From positions 868,001-932,000 of the forward strand of contig NZ_JAKEVY010000001.1 of assembly GCF_021491375.1 (NCBI RefSeq): a stretch of 64,000 bases of DNA. The letters are read 5' to 3'. The notes beneath the pieces are model-generated. The model was not told the origin of the DNA. It saw only the letters and a program-made list of their open reading frames with translations, and searched no databases. How positions within the stretch are numbered: the stretch's first letter is position 1; every line of letters starts with the position of its first letter. Source of the DNA: Flavihumibacter fluminis (GTDB taxonomy: Bacteria > Bacteroidota > Bacteroidia > Chitinophagales > Chitinophagaceae). Shown here in pieces: positions 46,376 to 55,654 of this stretch. The position numbers and the translations under genes were made by a program.

Positions 46376-49354
46376 TTATTTTACGAGGAAAGGAATAGCC
46401 TGCAATCCGCATTTCAATGTATACATGCCTTTGGAAAGTAGAGATAAATCCAGCCTGTTTAATCCTGCTTTTCCATCGGTCTGATAAACAGGAAAACCTG
46501 CCTGGTTATACACCTGGATTAATCCTGCTGTTTCCATTTGCACAGTTAACTGCCCTGATGTTACCGGGTTTGGATAAATACTAACTACTGCATCAGCATC
46601 CAGTTTAATTGCCAGCACTTTACTGAATCGGGTCCTTCCATTCTGATCACGTTGCATGATCCGGTAATGATTGACTCCGGCAACTGGTTTTACATGTTCA
46701 AACTGATAGCGTTGTATGGTTTGCGAATTGTTATTGGATAATACAGAACCAATGGTTGTCCATGCAGTTCCGGATACACTATGCTGCACCAGGTAATCCT
46801 GCGTATTGTATTCTGCAAAGGTTTCCCAGTTCAGCATAACTGATTTCTTCAATCGGCTGGCAGTAAAACTTTTCCAGTCTGCAGGTAATGAAATCATCGC
46901 ATCGCCAATAGCAAAAGGTGAAAAACTTCCGGTATAACCAGAATAGGTTAAACTGTTTGTACCTGGTAATATTCCAGTTAAGGGCTGCTTATTCCAACTA
47001 TTATTTTCAAAATGATACAAGGCCGGAGTAACAAGATTAATTGCTTCGTCTTCATTCCAGTAAAATGTAAAATCCAATCCATTCCCTCCATTTGCATTGG
47101 CTTTACTGATATCCCAGGTACGCTTTACTCTTGGCACATCAGACACCGTTCCATCTGAACCATTAAGGTATACTTCATCCACCACACGAACTGAAATCTC
47201 ATCTACCAATCCCGTATTGTTGGTAATGCGAATCGGATTATAACTGCTGTTACCAACCGGGTAAACGGCGCTAACTCCGGGCGCTACTTTAATCATGAGT
47301 TTACCACTTCCATTGGTAATGATATGATTTTGGGCATTGCCTCCAACCACTCCATTAATTGTCAAATTATGATTACCCAAAACAATTTTACGATTGGAAC
47401 CGGCAAAATCAATGGTACCCAAAACATAATCGGTATCCAACTCCATATCATTGGAGGCGGTTGAACTGATAAGCACATCCGACCCACGCATCGGCTTATT
47501 TCCGCAATCCCAGTTGGTTGACTGCTGTGCCTGTCGGTTCGATCCACCATGCCACTTAAACCGGTTCGTACCCAATATAGTTACAGTACCTTCCGATGAA
47601 TAAGCCGTACCGCAGGCGCCATTTGTTAATACTGCCCGGTATTTTCGGGTAGATGACACTCCGTTATAGGTTAATGTAGAAGTGGTATTGGCTACATCTG
47701 TCCAGGTGATACCGCAATCCGTAGAAAACTGCCATTTCTGTATGGTTCCTGAATGCCCGGTTAACTGGAGACTTCCCGAATTCGAGCTTCCGCAATGCTC
47801 CCTGCCCGAAACCACTCCTCCTACTGGTGCTGTACCTGAACTAACGGTAATCGCATAAGCTGCACTGTTGGTTGTATTGCTGCATCCAATCGCCTTTACG
47901 GTAGCTCTGAAATAATAGGTTCCAATTGAAGCCAATACCTGGCTGATACTTGCTTCCTTACTCGAAATCGTAGTTACGCCACTTGAAAAATCGGAACTGG
48001 CAGAGCGTTGCCATTGCGTTATTTCACCGGTAAACCCATAGAGCGTAAGCTGGGCGGTACCACCCGGACAAATCGTATTATTTTGAGCAACAATATTTCC
48101 AGCTTCCAATCCTTTAACATAGATAGGAGTAGCAGCTGTTGCAAGACCGGTACAACCTGAATTGGAGTTTACGATTGCCCTGTAATAACGGGTCTGGGAT
48201 ATATTGGATACAGTAAGGGTAGCTGATGTACTAGACACAGAAGTTCCGGCTGTTAAAAAATTATCCAGGGAATATTCCCATCGAACCACAGAGCCACTTA
48301 GCCCGGTTAAAGTCAATACCGTACTATTGGTTCCGGAGCATACTGTAGTATTGCCTCCTGAAATGGTGCCCGATGGAGCATTATTGATGGTTATCTTTTT
48401 GGTAAACACAACCTGGGAGTGCGACTGATCACCTGGCATTCCACCATATTCAATAATGCTGGCAATAGACTGGCCATTGGCATAATCATTCCACCTTCCA
48501 TTACTTCCGATTATATGTCCATAATCCTCTTCACCAGGATTGGAAGTTGTAAATCCAGGCCAGTCGTTGGGCTCATTGTTATCCCAGTTGTTGTATCGGT
48601 TGTTAACAGGGGAGACGCCACCGGATTGCCAGGCATTCTGACTGGTAAACATAGTTCCGCGCTCTGGACCTGTTACCCAGTGATATTTGCCATCTGCCGC
48701 AGTTTGATTCGCATATTTTGAATAACCTGCAGCAGAATTCACAGCGCTGAAATTATCCGAAGCACCTATCCAGGCATTCACGTTTACGATACGATAAATA
48801 AAACTGTTTTCCGCCTGTGATGTAATCGTTACCAGGTAACCTTGCCTCCCATAATAGGATTGTGTCTGCGCATAATCACGCGCACTCGTCCAGTTAGCCC
48901 CGGCAGACCGCAATTCATAAAAATGATCATTTAACGGATTATAGTAACGCTTTCCAACAGTAAAACTCACCCGACGACTTTCAGGATTACAAATTGCGGA
49001 AGTAGTTTTCAAAGTAACCCGTCTCAACAATTCCTGCCATACCTCAGCAGTGGCGATTCCTGTAAATTCGATGGAGCGGCTCGTAGCATTAAAACTACCC
49101 GCAGTAATACCAGATGGCAAAGAACCACTATAACTTAATGCATCACCTGATGTATAACTATCAGTGATGGACACAGTAAAATCTTTCAGGGTTCCATTTG
49201 AAATAATTTCAAGTTCGGGATCAATAACAGTTGCCACATTATTGGTGATTGATCTATCTGCCGGGTTACCGGTAACATTGACAGTACTGGCTGTTTGACT
49301 AAACATGAATTGATGCAGCAACAACGAGTAACAAAAGAGTACGGCTCTTTTCAT
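46376..49354 (-). CDS. Large T9SS-secreted C-type lectin-domain surface protein
   Basis: A 992-residue secreted protein. The start is the ATG at 49354, giving a signal peptide (ending FMFSQ). Residues about 140-305 form a C-type lectin-like domain with EPN at 261-263 and WND at 288-290, the mannose-type sugar/calcium residues, plus WIGASDN. Residues about 320-640 hold three similar Ig-like repeats (GNIVAQNNTICPGGTAQLTLYG style, with Cys). Then a beta-sandwich, an FN3-like domain with LNWETFAEYN, and a type A T9SS sorting domain (YPNPVTSGQLTVQ ... GMYTLKCG). It is probably a surface adhesin or sugar-binding protein. Confidence 0.88.
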   Translation of the reverse strand: MKRAVLFCYSLLLHQFMFSQTASTVNVTGNPADRSITNNVATVIDPELEIISNGTLKDFTVSITDSYTSGDALSYSGSLPSGITAGSFNATSRSIEFTGIATAEVWQELLRRVTLKTTSAICNPESRRVSFTVGKRYYNPLNDHFYELRSAGANWTSARDYAQTQSYYGRQGYLVTITSQAENSFIYRIVNVNAWIGASDNFSAVNSAAGYSKYANQTAADGKYHWVTGPERGTMFTSQNAWQSGGVSPVNNRYNNWDNNEPNDWPGFTTSNPGEEDYGHIIGSNGRWNDYANGQSIASIIEYGGMPGDQSHSQVVFTKKITINNAPSGTISGGNTTVCSGTNSTVLTLTGLSGSVVRWEYSLDNFLTAGTSVSSTSATLTVSNISQTRYYRAIVNSNSGCTGLATAATPIYVKGLEAGNIVAQNNTICPGGTAQLTLYGFTGEITQWQRSASSDFSSGVTTISSKEASISQVLASIGTYYFRATVKAIGCSNTTNSAAYAITVSSGTAPVGGVVSGREHCGSSNSGSLQLTGHSGTIQKWQFSTDCGITWTDVANTTSTLTYNGVSSTRKYRAVLTNGACGTAYSSEGTVTILGTNRFKWHGGSNRQAQQSTNWDCGNKPMRGSDVLISSTASNDMELDTDYVLGTIDFAGSNRKIVLGNHNLTINGVVGGNAQNHIITNGSGKLMIKVAPGVSAVYPVGNSSYNPIRITNNTGLVDEISVRVVDEVYLNGSDGTVSDVPRVKRTWDISKANANGGNGLDFTFYWNEDEAINLVTPALYHFENNSWNKQPLTGILPGTNSLTYSGYTGSFSPFAIGDAMISLPADWKSFTASRLKKSVMLNWETFAEYNTQDYLVQHSVSGTAWTTIGSVLSNNNSQTIQRYQFEHVKPVAGVNHYRIMQRDQNGRTRFSKVLAIKLDADAVVSIYPNPVTSGQLTVQMETAGLIQVYNQAGFPVYQTDGKAGLNRLDLSLLSKGMYTLKCGLQAIPFLVK

Positions 49355-49525
49355 ACGGTGGATTTCATTTAGGGTGAGGTAAAAATAGAAGGCCGATTCT
49401 CCACCTACAATAATAGAAAACACTTAAAACGTGTTATTTTGACCTTTATCAAACTTATTTGTAAGTGCTTACCTTTACCAGCTATATAGTACCACTTAGA
49501 AAAAGAGCAAAAAAAATCCGGTTCA

Positions 49526-50113
49526 TCACCGGATAAAAAACTGTTTTACTTCATCTCCTGCCTTGATCTGGTATAAACCTGTCGGAAGATCACTGACGTA
49601 TAATTTAGATTTACCGGCTTTACACTGTTTTTGCATAACCGCTTTACCATGCCTTGTAAAAATCGTTACTTCTGAATCTGTACTCATCTGAAGATTCAGG
49701 ATGCCATTGATAACCGGATTAGGATAAATTTTCAATGGAATGGTTTCTTCGAATTCGATTTGTACCACCCGGCTAAACTGTGCCCTGCCAGTTTCATTGA
49801 CCAGCACCACACGATAATAATTAGTACCCGTAACCGGTTCATTGTGCAGGTATTTATACGTTTTAATCGTACCACTCTGACCACTTGCAGGCATAGAGCC
49901 TATCAGTGTCCAGGCTTGTCCGCCTACACTATGTTGTATCATAAACTCCTTGGAATTATACTCTGCAAATGTTTCCCAATTCAATGCAATCTGGTTCTTG
50001 TACTGATGGGCTGAAATCTGTTTCCAGTCATCAGGCACTTGAGCAAGGGAAACCTGCATCAGAAAAATGGCAGCGAAGGTTAGCCAGGTAAAGATCCGGG
50101 TTGGTTTAGTCAT
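49526..50113 (-). CDS. Small T9SS-sorted secreted protein, paralogue of the preceding tail
   Basis: A 195-residue protein with a signal peptide (ending SLAQ) and a type A T9SS sorting domain (IYPNPVINGILNLQM, later GLYQIKAGDEVKQFFIR). The whole mature part matches the FN3-like plus sorting region of the large gene at 46376 (NWETFAEYNSKEFMIQHSV against NWETFAEYNTQDYLVQHSV), so it is in effect the tail without the adhesin domains. It may be a duplicate, or a remnant of a larger surface protein. Promoterless or separate transcription cannot be told. Confidence 0.85.
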   Translation of the reverse strand: MTKPTRIFTWLTFAAIFLMQVSLAQVPDDWKQISAHQYKNQIALNWETFAEYNSKEFMIQHSVGGQAWTLIGSMPASGQSGTIKTYKYLHNEPVTGTNYYRVVLVNETGRAQFSRVVQIEFEETIPLKIYPNPVINGILNLQMSTDSEVTIFTRHGKAVMQKQCKAGKSKLYVSDLPTGLYQIKAGDEVKQFFIR

Positions 50114-50207
50114 ATGGGATTATTGAACAGTGTACTAAAATATACCCGGGACCAAATACCTGCAATAGTAGAAACCCCTTATTTGCTAAAACCTTCCAAA
50201 ATTCGAA

Positions 50208-51506
50208 TTATTTCGACAAGCTATCATATGGCCCAAAGACCGCTTTTACTTTTGCTTCTTCCCGCTGGTCATCCAATATGATTACATAATACTGGCTTCC
50301 CCCTGGCAATACCCGAACCAGTATATGACCTTGCTGGCTTTTATACGACCGGTCAATCAATGGGCCAATCACATACCGGTTAGCTTCCAGCATATTGGTG
50401 GCAAATAAATCCCGCGGACCATTGTACAAATGCGGACTCACCATACGCACCAAAACCTCATGCCCGGGATGATCTGCCGACCAGCTCTGCCCGATCCAGA
50501 CCCTCGGTTGCAATGTCTTCACCTGAAATTCATTAACCGCATCCCGGTTCCCATGATGATCCAGCGTTGCCACATCCACTTTTCCGGTTACCCTTGCCAT
50601 GGGTGTTTCAACATCGCGCCAGTGGTGATTTCCATAAAATAGATTACCTGGATTATCACCTCCGGTGTAATATCGAAACCCGCCATATTCTATAAGGATT
50701 GCGAGACTCATGCTGTTCTCATCTGGCCAGGTGGCCGGCAATTGTGGATGCGCGGGAGGAAAATGATCCACAGCCAGACTGTCCTGCCCGCTCCAGATCA
50801 ACCCATTAGCTTTTAGATTTCGCACCCTGAATTGCGGATAAGCCTCTCTGTTATACTGCAGGCGAACCTGGTTAACCGAACCTGCTTTTAAAGTGGCAGC
50901 GCCCATCCCGTTTTTAACGCCAAACTCGATAAAGCGCCAGTAATTCTCCATGGTTCTGCGATAGGGAGTATCATTCTTACCCACCTGCTCCAGCCAGCGG
51001 TTTTTTGCTACCGGGTAATTATAATCCGGATAACCCCTGTCCAGCAACATTTTCACCGGAATCAGACTAGCCACACCGGTTATACCCGTGAGTCCGAATC
51101 CTCCCTTTTTATGAAAGGGCATTTCCGGATACCAGGCGCCAAAATGATCATCGTGAAAATGTGTGATCAATGCGTAATCCAATACTGGCTTTGACTTTGG
51201 ATGAAAACGCTGTATATACGAAGCAATCCACTCATAGGGCTTTTTGCTGTCGTTTGGCACAATCACACTGTTCCTGGGTGTGAAAACCCGACCGTCGTGA
51301 ATATCCATCTCTCCCGCATCCAGCAACATCGTGGTCCCATCCGGAAATACATAAAATGCGGTGCTCCCTCGCCCTGTATTGACATGATGCATATCCAGGT
51401 AACCTTCTTTCCAGGCAGGTAACTCAGCACCAGGTTGGGCAATCTGCGCAACCAAACCTTGCGTACAACACAACAAGCCTGATAACAAGCAATAAAACAA
51501 CCGCAT
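50208..51506 (-). CDS. Secreted metallo-beta-lactamase-fold hydrolase
   Basis: A 432-residue protein with a signal peptide from the ATG at 51506 (ending GLVAQ) and a metallo-beta-lactamase fold. The metal motif HFHDDHFG is clear (TH-x-H-x-D-H), following YALITH, and later ALDHHGNRDAVNEFQV-type region may give another ligand. It is longer than a plain MBL protein (about 230 residues). The hydrolysed substrate is unknown; lactonase, sulfatase-like or nuclease functions occur in this fold. It lies 10 bp downstream of the Gfo/Idh gene, suggesting a shared operon and carbohydrate-lactone chemistry, which is inferred. Confidence 0.85.
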   Translation of the reverse strand: MRLFYCLLSGLLCCTQGLVAQIAQPGAELPAWKEGYLDMHHVNTGRGSTAFYVFPDGTTMLLDAGEMDIHDGRVFTPRNSVIVPNDSKKPYEWIASYIQRFHPKSKPVLDYALITHFHDDHFGAWYPEMPFHKKGGFGLTGITGVASLIPVKMLLDRGYPDYNYPVAKNRWLEQVGKNDTPYRRTMENYWRFIEFGVKNGMGAATLKAGSVNQVRLQYNREAYPQFRVRNLKANGLIWSGQDSLAVDHFPPAHPQLPATWPDENSMSLAILIEYGGFRYYTGGDNPGNLFYGNHHWRDVETPMARVTGKVDVATLDHHGNRDAVNEFQVKTLQPRVWIGQSWSADHPGHEVLVRMVSPHLYNGPRDLFATNMLEANRYVIGPLIDRSYKSQQGHILVRVLPGGSQYYVIILDDQREEAKVKAVFGPYDSLSK

Positions 51507-51516
51507 ATAAGTAGTA

Positions 51517-52593
51517 TTAAAGTTCAACGATCCTGCCCGTACGCACCGATTCGTCACACGCAAATGCAATGCGCAAACTATTCACTGCGTCTTCCATATG
51601 ATCAGTCAAATCAAGTCCTTCCTGTATCGCTTTTAAGAAATAAGCCTGCTCGCGATTGCATAATTCCTGGTGATCCGGTTCATCTTCCAGGTCCACCCAT
51701 TTATCTTCTTTCACAAAGCGGCCATCTGCAGTCAGATCTGCTGAATGTATACGGATGGATTCGGTTTTGGTATGCGAGGATACATCATCCGACTGACCTT
51801 CCGCACTGGCTTTTTTCGCCACAATTGATACGGATCCTTTGGGGCCGATCACATCTTTTACAAAAAAAGCAGTCTCACTGATCATCGGACCCCATCCTGC
51901 TTCATACCAGCCAACCGATCCATCTTCAAAACGGATTTGCAATTGACCGTAATTGTAATTGCTGTCCGGAATATCATTAGTCAAACGGGCACCTATAGCC
52001 GAAACCTGCACAGGTTTGGACCGCGACATCTGGCACATCACATCTATGTAATGAACACCGCAGTCCACAATCGGACTCAGGCTTTTCATCAGGTTGCGGT
52101 GTACCTGCCACATCAGTCCATGACTTTGCTGGTTGAGGTTCATGCGCATTACCAATGGTTTACCTAATTGCTGTGCCTGTTCAATAAAATAAATCCAACT
52201 GGGATGATGACGCAGTATATAACCCACTACAAGTTTTTTATTCAACTCTTTGGCCTTCGCTACCACTCGCTCCGCTCCAGCCACCGTATCCGCAACCGGT
52301 TTTTCCAGAAAAACATGTGCGCCGGCTTCCATTGCCTTAATAGCATATTCTTCATGTGTATCGGGATAGGTTGAGATACAGACGGCATCGGGTTTGGTTG
52401 CTGCCAGCGCCTCTGTATAGGAATCAAAAAGCGCATACTCCCCCCCAAGTTTTTCATTCAGTCGTTTTTTACTGTCGCCCCGCGATACAATTCCCGCTAT
52501 CTCAAAACCATCCAGTAACTGGTACGCTAATGCATGGGATGCTCCCATGTTACCGCAACCCACTACCAATACCCTGACTGTTTTCCGTTCCAT
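51517..52593 (-). CDS. Gfo/Idh/MocA-family NAD(P)-dependent dehydrogenase
   Basis: A 358-residue sugar-type dehydrogenase. The N-terminal Rossmann fold (VLVVGCGNMGASHALAYQL) is followed by the catalytic Lys region FLEKPVADTV and the C-terminal beta-sheet domain (DCGVHYIDVMCQMSRSKP, NYGQLQIRFEDGSVGWYEAGWGP). Cytoplasmic, no signal peptide. The stop of the GMC gene is 1 bp upstream of its start. Such pairs oxidise sugar hydroxyls, for example in 3-keto-glycoside or inositol metabolism. Substrate unknown. Confidence 0.93.
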   Translation of the reverse strand: MERKTVRVLVVGCGNMGASHALAYQLLDGFEIAGIVSRGDSKKRLNEKLGGEYALFDSYTEALAATKPDAVCISTYPDTHEEYAIKAMEAGAHVFLEKPVADTVAGAERVVAKAKELNKKLVVGYILRHHPSWIYFIEQAQQLGKPLVMRMNLNQQSHGLMWQVHRNLMKSLSPIVDCGVHYIDVMCQMSRSKPVQVSAIGARLTNDIPDSNYNYGQLQIRFEDGSVGWYEAGWGPMISETAFFVKDVIGPKGSVSIVAKKASAEGQSDDVSSHTKTESIRIHSADLTADGRFVKEDKWVDLEDEPDHQELCNREQAYFLKAIQEGLDLTDHMEDAVNSLRIAFACDESVRTGRIVEL

Positions 52594-52594
52594 A

Positions 52595-54277
52595 TTACAA
52601 ATTCATTTTTTTCAATTCTTCAACCGCATAATTGGCAGCTCTTGCGGTCAATGCCATAAATGTGAGTGATGGATTCTGCGTACCGGTGGATGTCATGCAG
52701 GCGCCATCTGTTACAAACACATTTTTACAGGCATGCAGCTGATTCCATTTATTCAGCAGGGAGGTTTTGGGATCATGCCCCATTCTTACGCCTCCCATCT
52801 CGTGGATATCCAATCCCGGTGCCTGTTTGGTATCAGTTTTAGTAATCGATTTCACTCCTGCTTTTTCCAGCATTTCCTGCCCCTGTTCAAAAAAATCATT
52901 CAGGATCTTCAGATCATTCTCATCATAATCTACGTTTATGGATAGCTGTGGGATACCCCAGGCATCTACTTTATTTTTATCAAGGCTAACGCGATTGGAT
53001 TCCTTTGGTATCGTTTCTCCCTGCATCATCATAAACACACTCCACCCGCCAGGATCCGTGAGTGATTCTTTTAATGCTGCACCTATTTCTTCTCCTCCTC
53101 TACCCCAACTCGGACGATAAGCACTATAGAACGTCATATATCCACGTTGGAAATCCATCTCCTGCTTGCGAACATTCCGGAAATTCGGCATCATCACAGC
53201 ACAGGGTCTTCTACCTTTATAATACTTATCTTCATAACCTTCTACTTTTCCATTCAGTATGCCCCGGTAATTATGAAATGCCACATGGGTTCCCAGTAAT
53301 CCATTATCATTTCCCAATCCGTTGGGAAAACGGGAGGAGATTGAATTCAGCAGGATCAGGTTCGTATTCATGGTTGCCGCATTCACAAAAATGATCTTCG
53401 CCTCAAACTCATGCTGCTCTTTGGTAATGCTGTCAATTACCAGCACCCCCCTGGCTTTTTGTGATTTCTCATCATACAAAATGGAATGTACTACCGAATT
53501 GGGGCGCAGTTCCAGATTACCTGTTTTGGCTGCCCAGGGAATCGTTGAAGAATTCGAACTGAAATATCCGCCAAACGGACAACCTCGTTCACACAAACTC
53601 CGGGCCTGGCATTTGCCCCTGCCCTGTTCCAGGTGAATCGGTTGTGGCTCGGTGAGGTGCGCGCAACGACCAATAACAGGAAACCTGTCGGTATAACTGG
53701 AACGTATAGCCGAAGCGATATCTTTCTCCACGCAGTTCATTTCCCAGGGCGGTAGAAATTCACCATCCGGCAGGGTTTCCAACCCATCTTTATTTCCGCT
53801 GATGCCGGCAAATCGTTCTACATGACTGTACCAGGGAGCAATATCCTCATAGCGGATCGGCCAGTCGGTGGCAAAACCATCTCTTGCCGGCCCCTCAAAA
53901 TCGAATTTGCTCCAGCGCTGGGTTTGCCGGGCCCATAACAGCGATTTACCACCAACCTGGTATCCACGGATCCAGTCAAATGGTTTTTCCTGTGTGTATG
54001 GATGCTCCTTATCCTTCACGAAAAAATGTTCGGAGCTTTCACTCAGCGCATAACACCTGCTTGCGATGGGGTTATCCTTTAAGAAATCCAGGGGCATTTT
54101 ATTCCGGTGCGGAAACTCCCAGGGATGCATAGTTGCAGTAGGGTAATCTTTCAGATGTTTCACATCCCGCCCTCTTTCCAGCAGCAACACTTTTAATCCC
54201 TTTTCACAAAGTTCCTTTGCGGCCCAGCCACCACTGATGCCCGAACCTATAACAATTGCGTCGTATTTACCTGCCAT
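52595..54277 (-). CDS. GMC-family FAD oxidoreductase
   Basis: A 560-residue flavin oxidoreductase of the glucose-methanol-choline family. The FAD site is YDAIVIGSGISGGWAAKELCEKG with VLLLERG after it. The middle has ERGCPFGGYFSSNSSTIPWA and FVNAATMNTNLILL, and the C-terminal GMC domain has the His in HEMGGVRMGHDP and Asn in STGTQNPSLTFMALTARAA. In Bacteroidota such enzymes often work with a small gluconate 2-dehydrogenase subunit 3 Tat-exported protein; none is next to it, which is a notable absence. It begins the minus-strand operon with the Gfo/Idh and MBL genes. Confidence 0.94.
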   Translation of the reverse strand: MAGKYDAIVIGSGISGGWAAKELCEKGLKVLLLERGRDVKHLKDYPTATMHPWEFPHRNKMPLDFLKDNPIASRCYALSESSEHFFVKDKEHPYTQEKPFDWIRGYQVGGKSLLWARQTQRWSKFDFEGPARDGFATDWPIRYEDIAPWYSHVERFAGISGNKDGLETLPDGEFLPPWEMNCVEKDIASAIRSSYTDRFPVIGRCAHLTEPQPIHLEQGRGKCQARSLCERGCPFGGYFSSNSSTIPWAAKTGNLELRPNSVVHSILYDEKSQKARGVLVIDSITKEQHEFEAKIIFVNAATMNTNLILLNSISSRFPNGLGNDNGLLGTHVAFHNYRGILNGKVEGYEDKYYKGRRPCAVMMPNFRNVRKQEMDFQRGYMTFYSAYRPSWGRGGEEIGAALKESLTDPGGWSVFMMMQGETIPKESNRVSLDKNKVDAWGIPQLSINVDYDENDLKILNDFFEQGQEMLEKAGVKSITKTDTKQAPGLDIHEMGGVRMGHDPKTSLLNKWNQLHACKNVFVTDGACMTSTGTQNPSLTFMALTARAANYAVEELKKMNL

Positions 54278-54343
54278 GTGATAAATATACGAACGGTCCG
54301 ATTAATCAGCAGGATACAATAAATTGCCGCAAATTGGTGCTGT

Positions 54344-55621
54344 ATGCCTACGAATATCAAATGCCCGAATTGTGCGCATGAATTCCCGCTGGAAGAAGCG
54401 TTGAACGATGAACTGAAGGACGCCATCGAAAAGGAAAAGCAGGAACTCCGGGAAAAAATGCTGGAATACCGAAAGCAGAAAGAGGAAGAACTCCGTAAAA
54501 AAGACGAAGCTTTTGAGCAGTTCCGCCGCCAGCAGGAAATGGCTTACCGCCAGCAACTCGACCAGGAATTGAAAAAGCAGAACCAGCAGTTGGAGGCCAG
54601 TATCCGCCGGCAACTCCACTCCGATTACGAAAACCAGCTCATCCTGCTTAAAGATGCCAATCGCGATAATGAGGAAAAACTGAAGGCAGCCCGCCAGAAG
54701 GAACTGGACTTCCTGCGTAAAGAACAGGAATTGAAAACCAGGGAAGAAGAGCTGGAGATCAGCCTCCAGCGAAGGTTACAGGAAGAAAGAGGCCGGCTCT
54801 CGGAAGAACTCCGTAAAATTGAGGAGCAGAAAATTGCTGCGAAAGAATCCGAATTCAACCTGCGCGTTAAGGAACTGGAAAAACAGTTGGAAGACCAGAA
54901 AAAACTGGCTGAAGCAATGAAACGCAAAGCCGAACAGGGCAGCATGCAGTTGCAGGGCGAAGTCCAGGAATTGGCCCTGGAGGAAATGCTGAAAAGCAGT
55001 TTCCCTTTCGACCTGATTACAGAAGTGGGTAAAGGTGTTCGGGGGGCGGATTGCATCCAGACGGTACGCAATCAATTCGGCCAGGAATGTGGGAAGATCA
55101 TTTATGAAAGTAAGCGAACAAAAGGGTTCACCCGCGAATGGATAGAAAAACTCAAAGCTGATATGCGCAGCCAGGGAGCGGATCTCGCTATCCTGGTAAC
55201 ACAGACCATGCCAGACGATATGGATCAGTTCGGAGAAAAAAATGGAATCTGGATCTGTTCTTTCACAGAAGTCAAAGCCCTGGCCCAGGTCTTACGCGAA
55301 AGCTTGATCAAAGTATTCAACGCCGTACGCAGCCAGGAAAACAAAGGAGACAAGATGCATATGCTCTATGATTACCTCACGAGCAACGAATTCTCGGAGC
55401 AATGGAAAGCGATCCGCGAAGGATTCATGAGCATGAAACTCTCCATACAGAAAGAACGGGATGCTATGGAGAAACTTTGGAAAGCCCGGGAAAAACAACT
55501 AGAAAAAGTATTATTGAACGCGGCCCATATCCGCGGCAGTATCGAAGGAATTGCAGGCTCCGAAAATATCAGCCTGCAACTCCTTGATGAGGAAGATGAC
55601 CCCACCGGACTGCTTGAGTAA
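54344..55621 (+). CDS. DUF2130 protein: zinc-knuckle, coiled-coil and PD-(D/E)XK-like domain
   Basis: A 425-residue cytoplasmic protein. The N-terminus has a CPNC knuckle (IKCPNCAHEFPLEEAL, Cys7 and Cys10), then a coiled coil of about 180 residues (about 25-205, rich in Glu, Lys and Gln). The C-terminal DUF2130 domain shows GVRGADCIQTVRN (Asp236), CGKIIYESKRTKG (Glu255, Lys257) and ADLAILVTQTMPDD, an arrangement resembling the D-x(n)-E-x-K active site of restriction-endonuclease-fold nucleases. Partner genes and a target are unknown. It ends at a strong hairpin (55623). Confidence 0.85.
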   Translation: MPTNIKCPNCAHEFPLEEALNDELKDAIEKEKQELREKMLEYRKQKEEELRKKDEAFEQFRRQQEMAYRQQLDQELKKQNQQLEASIRRQLHSDYENQLILLKDANRDNEEKLKAARQKELDFLRKEQELKTREEELEISLQRRLQEERGRLSEELRKIEEQKIAAKESEFNLRVKELEKQLEDQKKLAEAMKRKAEQGSMQLQGEVQELALEEMLKSSFPFDLITEVGKGVRGADCIQTVRNQFGQECGKIIYESKRTKGFTREWIEKLKADMRSQGADLAILVTQTMPDDMDQFGEKNGIWICSFTEVKALAQVLRESLIKVFNAVRSQENKGDKMHMLYDYLTSNEFSEQWKAIREGFMSMKLSIQKERDAMEKLWKAREKQLEKVLLNAAHIRGSIEGIAGSENISLQLLDEEDDPTGLLE

Positions 55622-55622
55622 G

Positions 55623-55654
55623 CCTTCCGCCCTGGCGGAAGGAATGTTATTTTG
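55623..55654 (+). terminator. Rho-independent terminator after the DUF2130 gene
   Basis: CCTTCCGCC (55623-55631), 2-base loop, GGCGGAAGG (55634-55642), followed by AATGTTATTTT. GC-rich 9-bp stem at the junction of two convergent genes. Confidence 0.75.

Noticed and set aside
54302-55605. Open frames on the minus strand opposite the DUF2130 gene
   Set aside because: They are antisense shadows of a coiled-coil gene with repetitive codon composition and show no domain.
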